A stretch of 64,000 bases of DNA, from contig NZ_KB892035.1 in the NCBI RefSeq assembly GCF_000373645.1, positions 186,001 through 250,000 on the forward strand, read 5' to 3'. This stretch comes from Streptomyces sp. ATexAB-D23 (GTDB lineage Bacteria; Actinomycetota; Actinomycetes; Streptomycetales; Streptomycetaceae). Each line of letters starts with the position of its first letter. Position 1 is the first letter of the stretch. Below the pieces are notes generated by a model. It was not told where the DNA came from. It searched no databases and was given only the letters and a program-made list of their open reading frames with translations. Shown piece by piece: positions 51,274-60,244 of the stretch. The position numbers were made by a program, and so were the translations under genes.

Positions 51274-51312
51274 GCGGCCGCCGCGCCCCGTGGGGGAGGG
51301 CGCGGTGGCCGC
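51274..51312 (-). terminator. Terminator of the S8 protease gene
   Basis: A 14-bp stem with one G-T mismatch (51274-51287 with 51299-51312), 18 bases after the protease stop on the minus strand. Confidence 0.65.
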
Positions 51313-51329
51313 CGGCCGGTGGGGCCGTG

Positions 51330-52532
51330 TTACTCGACGATCTTCAGGAGCTTGTTCGCGGTGCCCGATGTGGCGTCGCTGATGGCGTCCGGGGTGGCGC
51401 CGTCGGTCAGGGCCGTGGCGACCTCGTCCGGGGTGGCGTCCGGGTGCTCGGACAGGTAGACGGCGGCGGCACCGACGACGTGCGGGGTCGCCATGGACGT
51501 ACCGGAGATGGTGTCCGTGCCGGTGTCGCTGTCGTTCCACGCCGAGGTGATGTCCGAGCCCGGGGCGTAGAGGTCCACGAGCGAGCCGTAGTTGGAGAAG
51601 TACGACTGCTCGTCGTCCACGGTGGACGAGGCGACCGTGATGGCCTCCGGGACGCGCGCCGGGGAACTCGTGCTCGCGTCGGCCGACTCGTTGCCGGCGG
51701 CGACCCCGTAGGTGACGCCGGAGGCGATGGATTCCTGGACCGCCGCGTCGAGCGCCTCGTCCGCGCCGCCGCCGAGGCTCATGTTGGCGACGGACGGGCC
51801 CTCGTGGTTCGCGGTGACCCAGTCGATGCCGGCGATGACCTGCTCGGTGGTGCCCGAGCCCGAGTCGTCCAGGACCCGGACGGCCACGATCTTGGCGTTC
51901 TTGGCGACGCCGTAGGTCGCACCGGCTATGGTGCCGGCGACGTGGGTGCCGTGGCCGTAACCGTCGTCGGCGACGTCGTCGTCGTCCACGGCGTCGTAGC
52001 CGTAGCTGGCGCGGCCCTCGAACTCCTCGTGCGTGATGCGGACCCCGGTGTCGATGACGTACGCGGTGACACCCTCGCCGGCGCTGTCCGGGTAGGTGTA
52101 GGCGTTGTCGCCGGCGGTCTCGGTCTGGTCGATGCGGTCCAGGCCCCAGGACGGCGGGTTGGACTGCGTGGCGTCGACGTGGAACTTCTTGTTCTGGACG
52201 ACCTTGGAGACGGCCGGGTCGGCGGCGAGCCGCTTGGCCTCGGTCTCGGTGAGGCCGCTGGCGGAGAAGCCGTTGATGGCGGAGCTGTAGTTGCGGTTCA
52301 GCTTGCCGCCGTACTCCTTGGCCAGCTCCGCCTTGTCCGCCTTGTGGTCCAGCATCACGATGTAGCTGCCGGAGACCGCGGTCGCCGCGTCGGCGCCGTA
52401 GATCTTGCCCATGGCGGGAGCGGGTGCCGCTCCGGCGATGGGGCTGCCCAGCAGGGTGACGCCGGCCGCGGCCGCGACAGCGGTGATGGCGGCGGTCAGC
52501 TTGAACCGGCGTGCGCGCTTGTGAATTGCCAT
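51330..52532 (-). CDS. Secreted subtilisin-like serine protease (S8 family)
   Basis: A 400-residue extracellular protease. Signal peptide about 1-35 (ends AGA), inhibitor I9 propeptide (about 50-120: GSYIVMLDHKADKAELAKEYGGKL), and the S8 domain with catalytic Asp in VIDTGV, His in GHGTHVAG, oxyanion Asn in AAGNES and Ser in GTSMATPH. The type is close to the proteinase K/aqualysin group. The ATG at 52532 has GAGGAGA 9 bases upstream; an in-frame ATG 21 bases earlier is possible. Confidence 0.92.
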   Translation of the reverse strand: MAIHKRARRFKLTAAITAVAAAAGVTLLGSPIAGAAPAPAMGKIYGADAATAVSGSYIVMLDHKADKAELAKEYGGKLNRNYSSAINGFSASGLTETEAKRLAADPAVSKVVQNKKFHVDATQSNPPSWGLDRIDQTETAGDNAYTYPDSAGEGVTAYVIDTGVRITHEEFEGRASYGYDAVDDDDVADDGYGHGTHVAGTIAGATYGVAKNAKIVAVRVLDDSGSGTTEQVIAGIDWVTANHEGPSVANMSLGGGADEALDAAVQESIASGVTYGVAAGNESADASTSSPARVPEAITVASSTVDDEQSYFSNYGSLVDLYAPGSDITSAWNDSDTGTDTISGTSMATPHVVGAAAVYLSEHPDATPDEVATALTDGATPDAISDATSGTANKLLKIVE

Positions 52533-52892
52533 GAAGAGGGATCTCCTCGTCATTCTTTTGTGGGGGGATTGACCCTCGGCCGGAAATTCTCCGGGGGTTG
52601 GTTCGAAACCTTTACCGATTGACGCGCGCAGATCAAGACCTTCATACGGCTCTGACGCAGTCGTCAAGCTTTCGTCACAAGAAGCCCTCACCTGCGTGCC
52701 GATACGCCAACCACCTTTACGTGTAAGGGGCTTCGATCCTCCCTCTCGGGGGCACAACCGGTCCGCAAGATGGAGAAGGGCCGTACCCGGCTCCGCAGAG
52801 AGCATGACGAGAAGCCTTTATTCCGCGCCTACCTTCGAAATCGGGAGGCGACGGCGGTGGGCCGGTGCCGGTCACGAGGGGGAAAGCCCGTC
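52533..52892. other. Divergent intergenic region between protease and MMPL genes
   Basis: 360 bases without a convincing gene. It holds the protease ribosome-binding site, a TTGACG on the minus strand near 52661-52666 that may be a -35 element, and a small palindrome TTAC-GT-GTAA (52717-52726) that might be an operator for the MMPL gene. Confidence 0.4.
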
Positions 52893-55184
52893 ATGGGGAC
52901 AGTGGATTCGGCGCGGACAGGGGCGCCACGGGTGCGGGGCATCGCGGCCCGCGCGGGCGGCTGGAGCGCACGGCACCGCTGGGCGGCGGTGACCGTCTGG
53001 GTGCTGTTCGTCGTCCTGGCCATGGGCCTCGGCTCCGCGGCGGGCCGGGTCGATGTGAAGGAGAGCGACCAGATGTCCGGCGAGGTGGGCCGGGCCGTGC
53101 AGATCATCGAGGACGCGGGGCTCAAGGACCCGGCCGGTGAGACCGTGCTCGTCCAGTCCGACGGCAGGGGCGCGGTCGACGCCGACTCGCGGAAGTTCCG
53201 GTCGGCCGTGGACGACGTGATCGAGGCCGTGCAGTCCACCGGTGAGGTCACCGCCGTCACCTCGCCGTACACCACCGGGACCGTCTCGGCGGACAAGCAC
53301 AGCGCGCTGGTGCAGTTCGAGATGCGCGGCGACCCGGAGACGGCGAGCGAGCGCGTCGAGCCGGTGCTGAAGGCCGTCGCGAAGGTGGACGGTGCGCACG
53401 AGGGGCTGCGGATCGAGGAGATCGGCGGCGCCAGCATGGGCAAGACGTTCGACGACGCCTTCGGCAGCGACTTCCAGCGGGCCGAGTTCTCCGCCGTGCC
53501 CGTCGCGCTCGGCATCCTGCTCATCGCCTTCGGCGCGCTGGTCGCCGCCCTGCTCCCGGTCGCCCTGGCCCTCACCGCGATCATGGCGACCATGGGGCTG
53601 ATGGGCGTGGTGAGCCACTTCCAGCCGATGAGCGACACCGCCAACTCCGTGATGCTGCTGGTCGGTCTGGCCGTCGGCGTCGACTACTGCCTGTTCTATC
53701 TGCGCCGGGAGCGCGAGGAGCGGGCCAAGGGGCGGGACGCCAGGACCGCGCTGATGATCGCCGCCGCGACCAGCGGCCGCGCCATCGTCGTCTCCGGTGT
53801 GACGGTCTGTGTCGCGATGGCGGGCATGCTCTTCACCGGCATCGCCGAGTTCGAGGCGATGGGGCTGGCCTCGCTCATGGTCGTCGCGGTCGCCATGGTC
53901 GGCTCCGTCACCGTGCTGCCCGCACTGCTCTCGCTGCTCGGTGAGCGCGTCGAGAAGGGCCGGGTTCCCTTCCTGGCCCGCCTCAAGCGCTCCCAGCGGG
54001 GCGGCACCGACAACGAGAGCCGGGTCTGGCGCGCGGTGCTCGCCGTGGTGCTCCGCCGGCCCTGGACCGCTCTCGTGGTCGCCGCCGGCGCGCTCGCCGC
54101 GATCTCGCTGCCCGCGCTCGGCATGCACACCCAGAACCTCACGCTGGACCAGGAGTTCGGCGACTCGCTGCCGATCGTGCGGACCTACGACCGGCTGAAC
54201 GAGGCGTTCCCCGGCGGCGCCGACCCGGCGCGGGTCGTGGTCAGGGCCGACGACATCGGCGCGGCTCCGGTGCGCCAGGCGCTCGCGGAGTTCCGCCGGC
54301 AGGCCGTCGCCTCGGGCGCGTCGAAGGGCCCGGTCGACATCGTGACGCACGACGCGGAGAACATCGCGGTCATCGACGTACCGCTGGTCGGCGGCTCGGA
54401 CCAGGACCGGGCCGTCAGGAGCCTGGACCTGCTGCGCGACACCGTGCGGCCGGCGACACTCGGCAAGGTGGCGGGGGTCGAGGCGCCGATCACCGGTCAG
54501 GTGGCCGGTTCGAAGGACTTCAACGACCAGATCGTCGGCTCGGTCGTTCCGGTCTTCGCCTTCGTGGTCGTCTTCGCCTTCCTCCTGATGCTGCTCTGCT
54601 TCCGCTCCCTGACGGTCGCGATCACCTCGATCGTCCTCAACCTGCTCTCGGTGGGCGCCGCCTACGGCATCCTCACCGCGATCTTCCAGCACGGCTGGGG
54701 CGCCTCGCTGGTGGGCGCGGAGGGGGTCGGCGCGATCATCTCCTGGCTGCCGCTGTTCCTCTTCGTGATCCTCTTCGGGCTCTCGATGGACTACCACGTG
54801 TTCGTGGTCTCCCGGATCCGTGAGGCGCGCCTCCAGGGCCGTACCACCCGGGACGCCATCGCTCACGGCGTGGTCACCACGGCCGGTGTGGTGACCAGCG
54901 CGGCCGTCATCATGGTCGCCGTGTTCGCGATCTTCGGCACGCTGTCGATGCAGTCCATGAAGCAGATGGGCGTGGGCCTGGCCGCGGCCGTGCTGATCGA
55001 CGCGACGATCATCCGCGGGGTCCTGCTGCCGGCCGCGATGGCCCTGCTGGGCGAGCGCAACTGGTACTTCCCGAAGTGGCTGCGGTGGCTGCCGGACATG
55101 ACCCACGACGAGTCGTACGACGAGGTGCCGAAGGCCTCCGAGCCGGTCCGCGGGGGCGGGGAGCCGGAGCGGGTCGGCGTCTGA
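52893..55184 (+). CDS. MMPL family RND-type membrane transporter
   Basis: A 763-residue exporter with the duplicated RND layout: one helix (about 26-48), an extracytoplasmic domain, five helices (about 205-385), a cytoplasmic linker, helix 7, a second extracytoplasmic domain and five more helices. GVDYCLFYLRREREER and GLSMDYHVFVVSRIREAR carry the proton-relay Asp-Tyr pairs of MMPL proteins. It probably exports lipids or hydrophobic metabolites. The ATG at 52893 has GAGGGGGAAAG upstream. Confidence 0.9.
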   Translation: MGTVDSARTGAPRVRGIAARAGGWSARHRWAAVTVWVLFVVLAMGLGSAAGRVDVKESDQMSGEVGRAVQIIEDAGLKDPAGETVLVQSDGRGAVDADSRKFRSAVDDVIEAVQSTGEVTAVTSPYTTGTVSADKHSALVQFEMRGDPETASERVEPVLKAVAKVDGAHEGLRIEEIGGASMGKTFDDAFGSDFQRAEFSAVPVALGILLIAFGALVAALLPVALALTAIMATMGLMGVVSHFQPMSDTANSVMLLVGLAVGVDYCLFYLRREREERAKGRDARTALMIAAATSGRAIVVSGVTVCVAMAGMLFTGIAEFEAMGLASLMVVAVAMVGSVTVLPALLSLLGERVEKGRVPFLARLKRSQRGGTDNESRVWRAVLAVVLRRPWTALVVAAGALAAISLPALGMHTQNLTLDQEFGDSLPIVRTYDRLNEAFPGGADPARVVVRADDIGAAPVRQALAEFRRQAVASGASKGPVDIVTHDAENIAVIDVPLVGGSDQDRAVRSLDLLRDTVRPATLGKVAGVEAPITGQVAGSKDFNDQIVGSVVPVFAFVVVFAFLLMLLCFRSLTVAITSIVLNLLSVGAAYGILTAIFQHGWGASLVGAEGVGAIISWLPLFLFVILFGLSMDYHVFVVSRIREARLQGRTTRDAIAHGVVTTAGVVTSAAVIMVAVFAIFGTLSMQSMKQMGVGLAAAVLIDATIIRGVLLPAAMALLGERNWYFPKWLRWLPDMTHDESYDEVPKASEPVRGGGEPERVGV

Positions 55185-55200
55185 CCCCGGCCGCGCGCAC

Positions 55201-55240
55201 GCGCCTGCCCTCCTCCCGGCTCCGGGCGGAGGGCAGGCGC
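55201..55240. terminator. Bidirectional terminator between MMPL and sugar-binding genes
   Basis: Perfect 13-bp stem (GCGCCTGCCCTCC at 55201-55213 with 55228-55240) in the 58-base convergent gap. Confidence 0.82.
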
Positions 55241-55242
55241 CT

Positions 55243-56535
55243 TCAGCGCTGGTAGCGGGCCAGGACCCGGTTGCCGTCGGTCACCAGACGCTTCTTCAGC
55301 TCGGCGGCGTCGATCGCCCCGCTGTAGTACTCCTGGAGCGCGGGGGTGGCGACCTTGTCCTTCCACTCGGGGTAGCCGCGCACGGACTGGGCCGGTGCGG
55401 AGCGCAGCGCTCCGGCGAGGGCGGCTCCGGTCGCCCAGCCACGGTCCGCGGTGTGCAGCGCGGGGTCGGCCAGCGCCTCCGTGCCGGTCGGCAGCATCCA
55501 GTCCCCCTTGGCCAGGCGCACCATGTTGGCGGGCCGCAGCAGGAAGTCGATGAACCGGACGGCCTCCTTCTTGTGCGGGCTGTCCTCAGCGACGGACAGG
55601 GTCTGCGGGCTCACCCCCTGGGCGAGGCCGTCCCGGCCGGCGGGGGCGGGCAGCACCGTCCACTCGAAGCCCTTCGGGGCCTGCTCGACGACCTGCTGGC
55701 GGTAGGAGAAGCCGAGCGGCACCATCGCGTACTTGCCGCCGAAGAAGCCGGGCAGGGTGTCGCCGCCGCCCATGCCGAGCGCGGTGCGGGCCGCGCTGCG
55801 GTCGTTGTTGACCTGGTCGTGGATGGTGCCGGGAACCACCTGGTCGCCCTCCCCCATCGCGATCGTCACCTTTCCGTCGGCGCCCCGGTGGAAGAGTTCG
55901 CCGCCCGCCGAGAGGCCCAGGTTGAGGGTGACGGAGACCGGCTCCTTGAGCGGCCAGGCGACCCCGTAGCGGCCCTCACCGGTCAGCTCCTCGGTCACCT
56001 CCCGGAACTCCGGCCAGCTCCAGGGCTTCTCGGGGGTCGGGATACGGACCCCCGACTCCTTGAGGATCCTGGTGTTGGCGATCAGGACCCGGGGCTCCTG
56101 GAGGAAGGGCACCCCGTAGACCCCTCCGTCGAAGGTGGCGGTCCGCCAGCTCTGCCGGGGGATGTCCCGGGTCAGCCGGTCCGGCAGGAGCGCGCGCAGG
56201 TCGGCGAGGTAGCCCCCGTACGCGAAGTCGGCGAGGTCGTCGGACGCGTCGTGGATGACGTCGGGCGCCTCGCCGCCCTCGAAGGAGGTCAGGAGCTGGT
56301 CGTGGACGCTGTCCCAGCTGCCCTGGACGTACTGCACCTGGATGTCGGGGTGGGCCGCGTTCCACTCCCCGACCAGCCGCTTGTTGATGTCGACGGACTC
56401 CTTCTGCCAGGCCAGCGACTGGAAGCGGAGCCGGATCTTCCCGTCCGTGCCGCCGTCCCCGCCCGTGCCGCAGCCGGTGAGCAGCAGGGCCAGCGCGGTG
56501 GCCGCCGCCGCTGCCGTGCGTACCAGCGCGCGCAT
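55243..56535 (-). CDS. Sugar ABC transporter substrate-binding lipoprotein
   Basis: A 430-residue family 1 binding protein. Signal peptide with lipobox LLTGCG (Cys about 22). SWDSVHDQLLTSFEGGEAPDVIHDASDDLADFAYGGYLADL and FGGKYAMVPLGFSYRQQVV are typical of carbohydrate binders. Last gene of the operon; its ATG shares one base with the stop of the upstream permease (TGATG). The sugar cannot be read from the sequence. Confidence 0.9.
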   Translation of the reverse strand: MRALVRTAAAAATALALLLTGCGTGGDGGTDGKIRLRFQSLAWQKESVDINKRLVGEWNAAHPDIQVQYVQGSWDSVHDQLLTSFEGGEAPDVIHDASDDLADFAYGGYLADLRALLPDRLTRDIPRQSWRTATFDGGVYGVPFLQEPRVLIANTRILKESGVRIPTPEKPWSWPEFREVTEELTGEGRYGVAWPLKEPVSVTLNLGLSAGGELFHRGADGKVTIAMGEGDQVVPGTIHDQVNNDRSAARTALGMGGGDTLPGFFGGKYAMVPLGFSYRQQVVEQAPKGFEWTVLPAPAGRDGLAQGVSPQTLSVAEDSPHKKEAVRFIDFLLRPANMVRLAKGDWMLPTGTEALADPALHTADRGWATGAALAGALRSAPAQSVRGYPEWKDKVATPALQEYYSGAIDAAELKKRLVTDGNRVLARYQR

Positions 56536-57374
56536 CAGCTCTTCACCGCCCCGGCCAGCATGCCTCCGGTGATCCTGCGCTGGATGACCGCGAACAGGAC
56601 GAGCGAGGGGAGGGTGGCGAGGAACGCGGCGGCGGCGAGCGGCCCGAGGTCACTGGCACCCTCCGCGCCGAGGAAGTGCGTCAGTACGACCGGCAAGGTC
56701 TGCTTCTCCGGTGTCTTGAGGAGGACCAGGGCGAAGAAGAACTCGTTCCACGCGGTGATGAACGCGAAGAGGGCCGTGGCGACGATGCCGGGGGCCAGCA
56801 GCGGGGCGGTGACCGAGACCAGCGTGCGCAGCCGGCCCGCCCCGTCGACCGCCGCCGCCTCCTCCAGTTCGGGCGGCACGGCCCGTACGTAGCCGACGAG
56901 CATCCACAGCGCGAAGGGCAGGGCCCACACCACGTACACCATGATCAGCCCCCACAGCGTGTTGATCAGGTGCAGATGCTTGAGGACCAGGAAGAGCGGA
57001 ATGATCAGCAGGACGAAGGGGAACGCCTGGCTGACCACGACCCAGCCGGTGGCCGCCGTGGCGAGCCGGGTACGGTGGCGGGCCATCACATAGGCCATCG
57101 GGGTGGCGATGACGACGGCGATGGCCCCGGCCGAGAGCGCGGCGATCAGCGAGTTGGCGGCGGCCCGCAGCAGCGGCTGCTCGTCGAAGGCCTGTCGGAA
57201 GTTGTCCAGCGTCGGGTGCTGGGGAATCCACGTCGGGTGCAGCGACCCCAGCTCCGGCGCGGGTTTGAAGGCGGTGGAGATCAGCCACAGGAACGGGAAC
57301 GCCAGGAAGACCAGGTAGCACAGCAGCGCCAGGTACTGCCCGGCACGCACGGACCGCTTGGCGCGCATGCTCAT
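56535..57374 (-). CDS. Sugar ABC transporter permease (MalG type)
   Basis: A 279-residue permease with six helices and the EAA motif ELEEAAAVDGAGRLRTLVSVTAPLLAPGI, then ITAWNEFFFALVLL. ATGA overlap with the MalF-type gene. Positioned between the other permease and the binding protein. Confidence 0.92.
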   Translation of the reverse strand: MSMRAKRSVRAGQYLALLCYLVFLAFPFLWLISTAFKPAPELGSLHPTWIPQHPTLDNFRQAFDEQPLLRAAANSLIAALSAGAIAVVIATPMAYVMARHRTRLATAATGWVVVSQAFPFVLLIIPLFLVLKHLHLINTLWGLIMVYVVWALPFALWMLVGYVRAVPPELEEAAAVDGAGRLRTLVSVTAPLLAPGIVATALFAFITAWNEFFFALVLLKTPEKQTLPVVLTHFLGAEGASDLGPLAAAAFLATLPSLVLFAVIQRRITGGMLAGAVKS

Positions 57375-58321
57375 CGGTCCTCCCCTCCCCTGAGCCGGCC
57401 CGCGAGGTACACGGCGAGGATCACGGAGATCACCGCGACCATCACACAGCCCATCGCGGCGGCGTAGCCGAACTGCCCGTAGCGGAACGCCTCCTCGTAC
57501 GCGAAGAGCATGGGCAGCCGGGTGCGGCCGCCGGGACCGCCGTTGGTCAGGACGTAGACCAGGGCGAAGGAGTTGAAGTTCCAGATGAAGTTGAGCGCGG
57601 TGATGGAGAGCGCGACCGGTCTGAGGGCGGGCCAGGTGACGGTCCTGAACCGGCGCCAGGCTCCCGCCCCGTCCAGGGCCGCGGCCTCGTGGAGTTCCTG
57701 CGGGGTGTTCTGGAGGCCCGCCAGCAGGGCGACCGTGGTCTGCGGCATGCCTGCCCAGACGCCGACGAGGATCACCGCGGGCAGGGCGGTGGCGAGCCCG
57801 GTCAGCCAGTCCCGGCCGTCACCGAGGCCCAGGTCGCGGACGGTCTCGTTGAGGATTCCGGCGTCCGGGTTGTAGACGAGCCGCCACATGATGCCGACGA
57901 CGACCTCGGGCATCGCCCACGGGATGATCGCCAGGGCGCGGGCCAGCCAGCGCATCCGCAGGTTCTCGTTGAGCAGCAGGGCGAGGCCGAGCGCGAGTAC
58001 GAACTGCGGGACGCTCACCCCGACCGCCCACACCAGGCCGATCCGGAACGACTCCCAGAACAGCCCGTCGTGCAGCAGGTCCTGGAAGTTCAGCGCGCCG
58101 ACCCACTGGGTGGACCGGGTGCGGCCCGACTGGGAGTCGGTGAAGGCCAGCGCGATGCCGTAGAGCAGCGGGCCGACGCTCAGGACCAGGATGGGGATGA
58201 GGGCGGGCAGCACCAGGAACCAGGTGCCGGAGCCCCGCCCGGGGCGCGCGGACCGCCCGGCGCCCCGCCCGCGCGGCGGACCGTCCCGTCCGGACCGCAC
58301 GGTTGCACTCGCCCATGCCAT
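57371..58321 (-). CDS. Sugar ABC transporter permease (MalF type)
   Basis: A 316-residue permease with an Arg/Gly-rich cytoplasmic N-terminus (about 1-32), six helices and the EAA motif ELHEAAALDGAGAWRRFRTVTWPALRPV. First gene of the operon, with AAAGGGGG before the ATG. No ATPase gene follows; in Streptomyces such importers usually share the ATPase MsiK encoded elsewhere. Confidence 0.92.
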   Translation of the reverse strand: MAWASATVRSGRDGPPRGRGAGRSARPGRGSGTWFLVLPALIPILVLSVGPLLYGIALAFTDSQSGRTRSTQWVGALNFQDLLHDGLFWESFRIGLVWAVGVSVPQFVLALGLALLLNENLRMRWLARALAIIPWAMPEVVVGIMWRLVYNPDAGILNETVRDLGLGDGRDWLTGLATALPAVILVGVWAGMPQTTVALLAGLQNTPQELHEAAALDGAGAWRRFRTVTWPALRPVALSITALNFIWNFNSFALVYVLTNGGPGGRTRLPMLFAYEEAFRYGQFGYAAAMGCVMVAVISVILAVYLAGRLRGGEDR

Positions 58322-58447
58322 GAATGCGCCCCCTTTGCGTCATTCGACCGGCTTCACACCGTTCTGGCCGCTCAGGTGGCCTCCGTCATCGTGCTGACGG
58401 GCCGCCGGTTCGTCAAGACAACCTGCACGGATGCGAAAATCGGATCC

Positions 58448-59314
58448 ATGAACGAGATGGAAGCGCGCGAGGTGCTCACCGCCGCCGGGTTCTCCGGTGA
58501 CGCCGGACTGCTCGCGCTCGGCGAGAACGCCGTGTTCGGGACCGGCGACCTCGTCGTCAAGGTCGGCCGGGACGCGGAGCGCAGCCCCGAGCTGCGGGAG
58601 CGGGCCGAGCGCGAGGTGGCCGTCGCCCGGTGGCTCGCCGACTGCGGCGTCCCCGCCGTGCGGGCCGCCGAACCCGGGGCGCGGCTGGTCGGGGGCCACC
58701 CGGTGACCCTGTGGCACCGGCTGCCCGAGGCGGTGCGCCCCTCCGAGCCGCGCGATCTGGCCCCGCTGCTCACCGCCGTGCACGCGCTGCCCGCCCCGGC
58801 GGACTTCGCCCTGCCCCGCCGGGAGCTGCTGGGGGGCGTCGAGCGCTGGCTGACCCTGGCGGGCGACGCGATCGATCCGGCCGACGCCGACTATCTGCGT
58901 GAGCGGCGCGACGGCTTCGCCGCGGCGGCGGCGCGGCTCGTCCCGCATCTGCCCCCGGGCCCGATCCACGGCGACGCGCTGGCGCGCAACGTCCATGTCG
59001 GTCCGGAGGGCCCGGTCCTGGTGGACCTGGAGACCTTCGCCTCGGATCTGCGCGAGCACGACCTGGTGGTCCTCGCCCTGTCCCGCGACCGGTACGGCCT
59101 GGCGGCCGACGCCTATGACGCGTTCACCCGGGCGTACGGCTGGGACGTGCGCGAGTGGGACGGCTGCGGGGTGCTGCGCGGGGCGCGGGAGACGGCGAGC
59201 TGTGCGTGGGTCGCGCAGCACGCCCCTGCCAACCCGGCGGCTCTCACCGAATTCCGCCGGCGTGTGGCGTCCCTGCGGGACGGGGACACGGCGGTGCGGT
59301 GGTATCCCTTCTGA
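58448..59314 (+). CDS. Aminoglycoside phosphotransferase family kinase
   Basis: A 288-residue APH-fold kinase. VVKVGRDAE holds the ATP lysine, PGPIHGDALARNVHV the Brenner motif (HGDxxxxN) with catalytic Asp, and VLVDLETFASDLREHDL the metal-binding Asp. Family members phosphorylate antibiotics, sugars or other small molecules. It is divergent from the sugar importer, so an imported sugar is a possible substrate. The ATG at 58448 has only a weak GGATCC upstream. Confidence 0.85.
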   Translation: MNEMEAREVLTAAGFSGDAGLLALGENAVFGTGDLVVKVGRDAERSPELRERAEREVAVARWLADCGVPAVRAAEPGARLVGGHPVTLWHRLPEAVRPSEPRDLAPLLTAVHALPAPADFALPRRELLGGVERWLTLAGDAIDPADADYLRERRDGFAAAAARLVPHLPPGPIHGDALARNVHVGPEGPVLVDLETFASDLREHDLVVLALSRDRYGLAADAYDAFTRAYGWDVREWDGCGVLRGARETASCAWVAQHAPANPAALTEFRRRVASLRDGDTAVRWYPF

Positions 59315-59429
59315 GCGTTTCGGCCATCGCCGGGCGGGCTCGGTCAGGCGGCCGGGCGGGCCCGCGCACCGGCCGGGCGGGTGTCCTCGAACGCCGGACG
59401 GGCCGGACGCGGCCGGGCTCGGCTTCGCC

Positions 59430-60176
59430 TCAGCCGACGGACGGCATCGTCTCCGCGGCCGGCACCGGCTCGCGGACCGGCCAGCGGCCGTCGATCACCG
59501 CGTCGGCGGTGCCCTTGCGGCGCAGGAACCGCTGGAAGTCGGCGGCCCACTCCGCGTACCAGGCGATCTGGCGCTCGTGGAGCCGGCCGGCGTCCAGCTC
59601 GGCCACCGAGGGGTGCCGGCCGGCTATCGCGTACGCCACCCGCACCGCGGCCAGCGCGTCCGCCGTCGCGTCGTGCGCCCCGCCGTGGACCACGCCGTAC
59701 TCGACGCAGACGGCCTCCAGGTTCCGTTTGCCCTTGCGGTAGCGGTCGACGGCCCGGTCGATGGTGTACGGGTCGATGACGGGGCCGATGGGGGCGCCGT
59801 CGAGCCGGTCGCTGAGCGAGGGCAGCCGGTGGCGGCGCAACTCGGCGGTGAGCAGGGTCAGATCGAAGGCCGCGTTGTACGCGACGACCGGGACGCCCCG
59901 GCGCCAGTAGCCGGCCAGGGTGTCGGCGATCTCGTCGGCGACCTCACGGGCCGGCCGGCCCTCCGCCGCGGCCCGCTCGCTGCTGATGCCGTGGATCGCG
60001 GACGCCTGGACGGGGATGCGGATACCCGGGTCGGCCAGCCAGCTGTGCCGGTCGGCCGGTTCTCCGCCCCGCCCGTCCACGGCGATCACCGCGGCCGTCA
60101 CGATGCGGGCCTCCAGCGGGTCCGTCCCCGTCGTCTCCAGATCGAAGCCGACCAGCGCATGCCGGTGCCAGCTCAT
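59430..60176 (-). CDS. DEDDh 3'-5' exonuclease (DnaQ-like)
   Basis: A 248-residue exonuclease. Exo I FDLETTGTDPLEARI (Asp and Glu), Exo II NAAFDLTLL, and Exo III HDATADALA with the His-Asp pair define a DEDDh nuclease. The C-terminal extension WAADFQRFLRRKG is common in actinobacterial paralogues that are not the polymerase III subunit. AAGGAGG lies 5 bases before the ATG. Confidence 0.9.
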   Translation of the reverse strand: MSWHRHALVGFDLETTGTDPLEARIVTAAVIAVDGRGGEPADRHSWLADPGIRIPVQASAIHGISSERAAAEGRPAREVADEIADTLAGYWRRGVPVVAYNAAFDLTLLTAELRRHRLPSLSDRLDGAPIGPVIDPYTIDRAVDRYRKGKRNLEAVCVEYGVVHGGAHDATADALAAVRVAYAIAGRHPSVAELDAGRLHERQIAWYAEWAADFQRFLRRKGTADAVIDGRWPVREPVPAAETMPSVG

Positions 60177-60244
60177 CCCGTACCTCCTTCGTGGTGCTCC
60201 CCCGGATGACGACCACCCTCGCACGGGCCACTGACAACGCTCGT

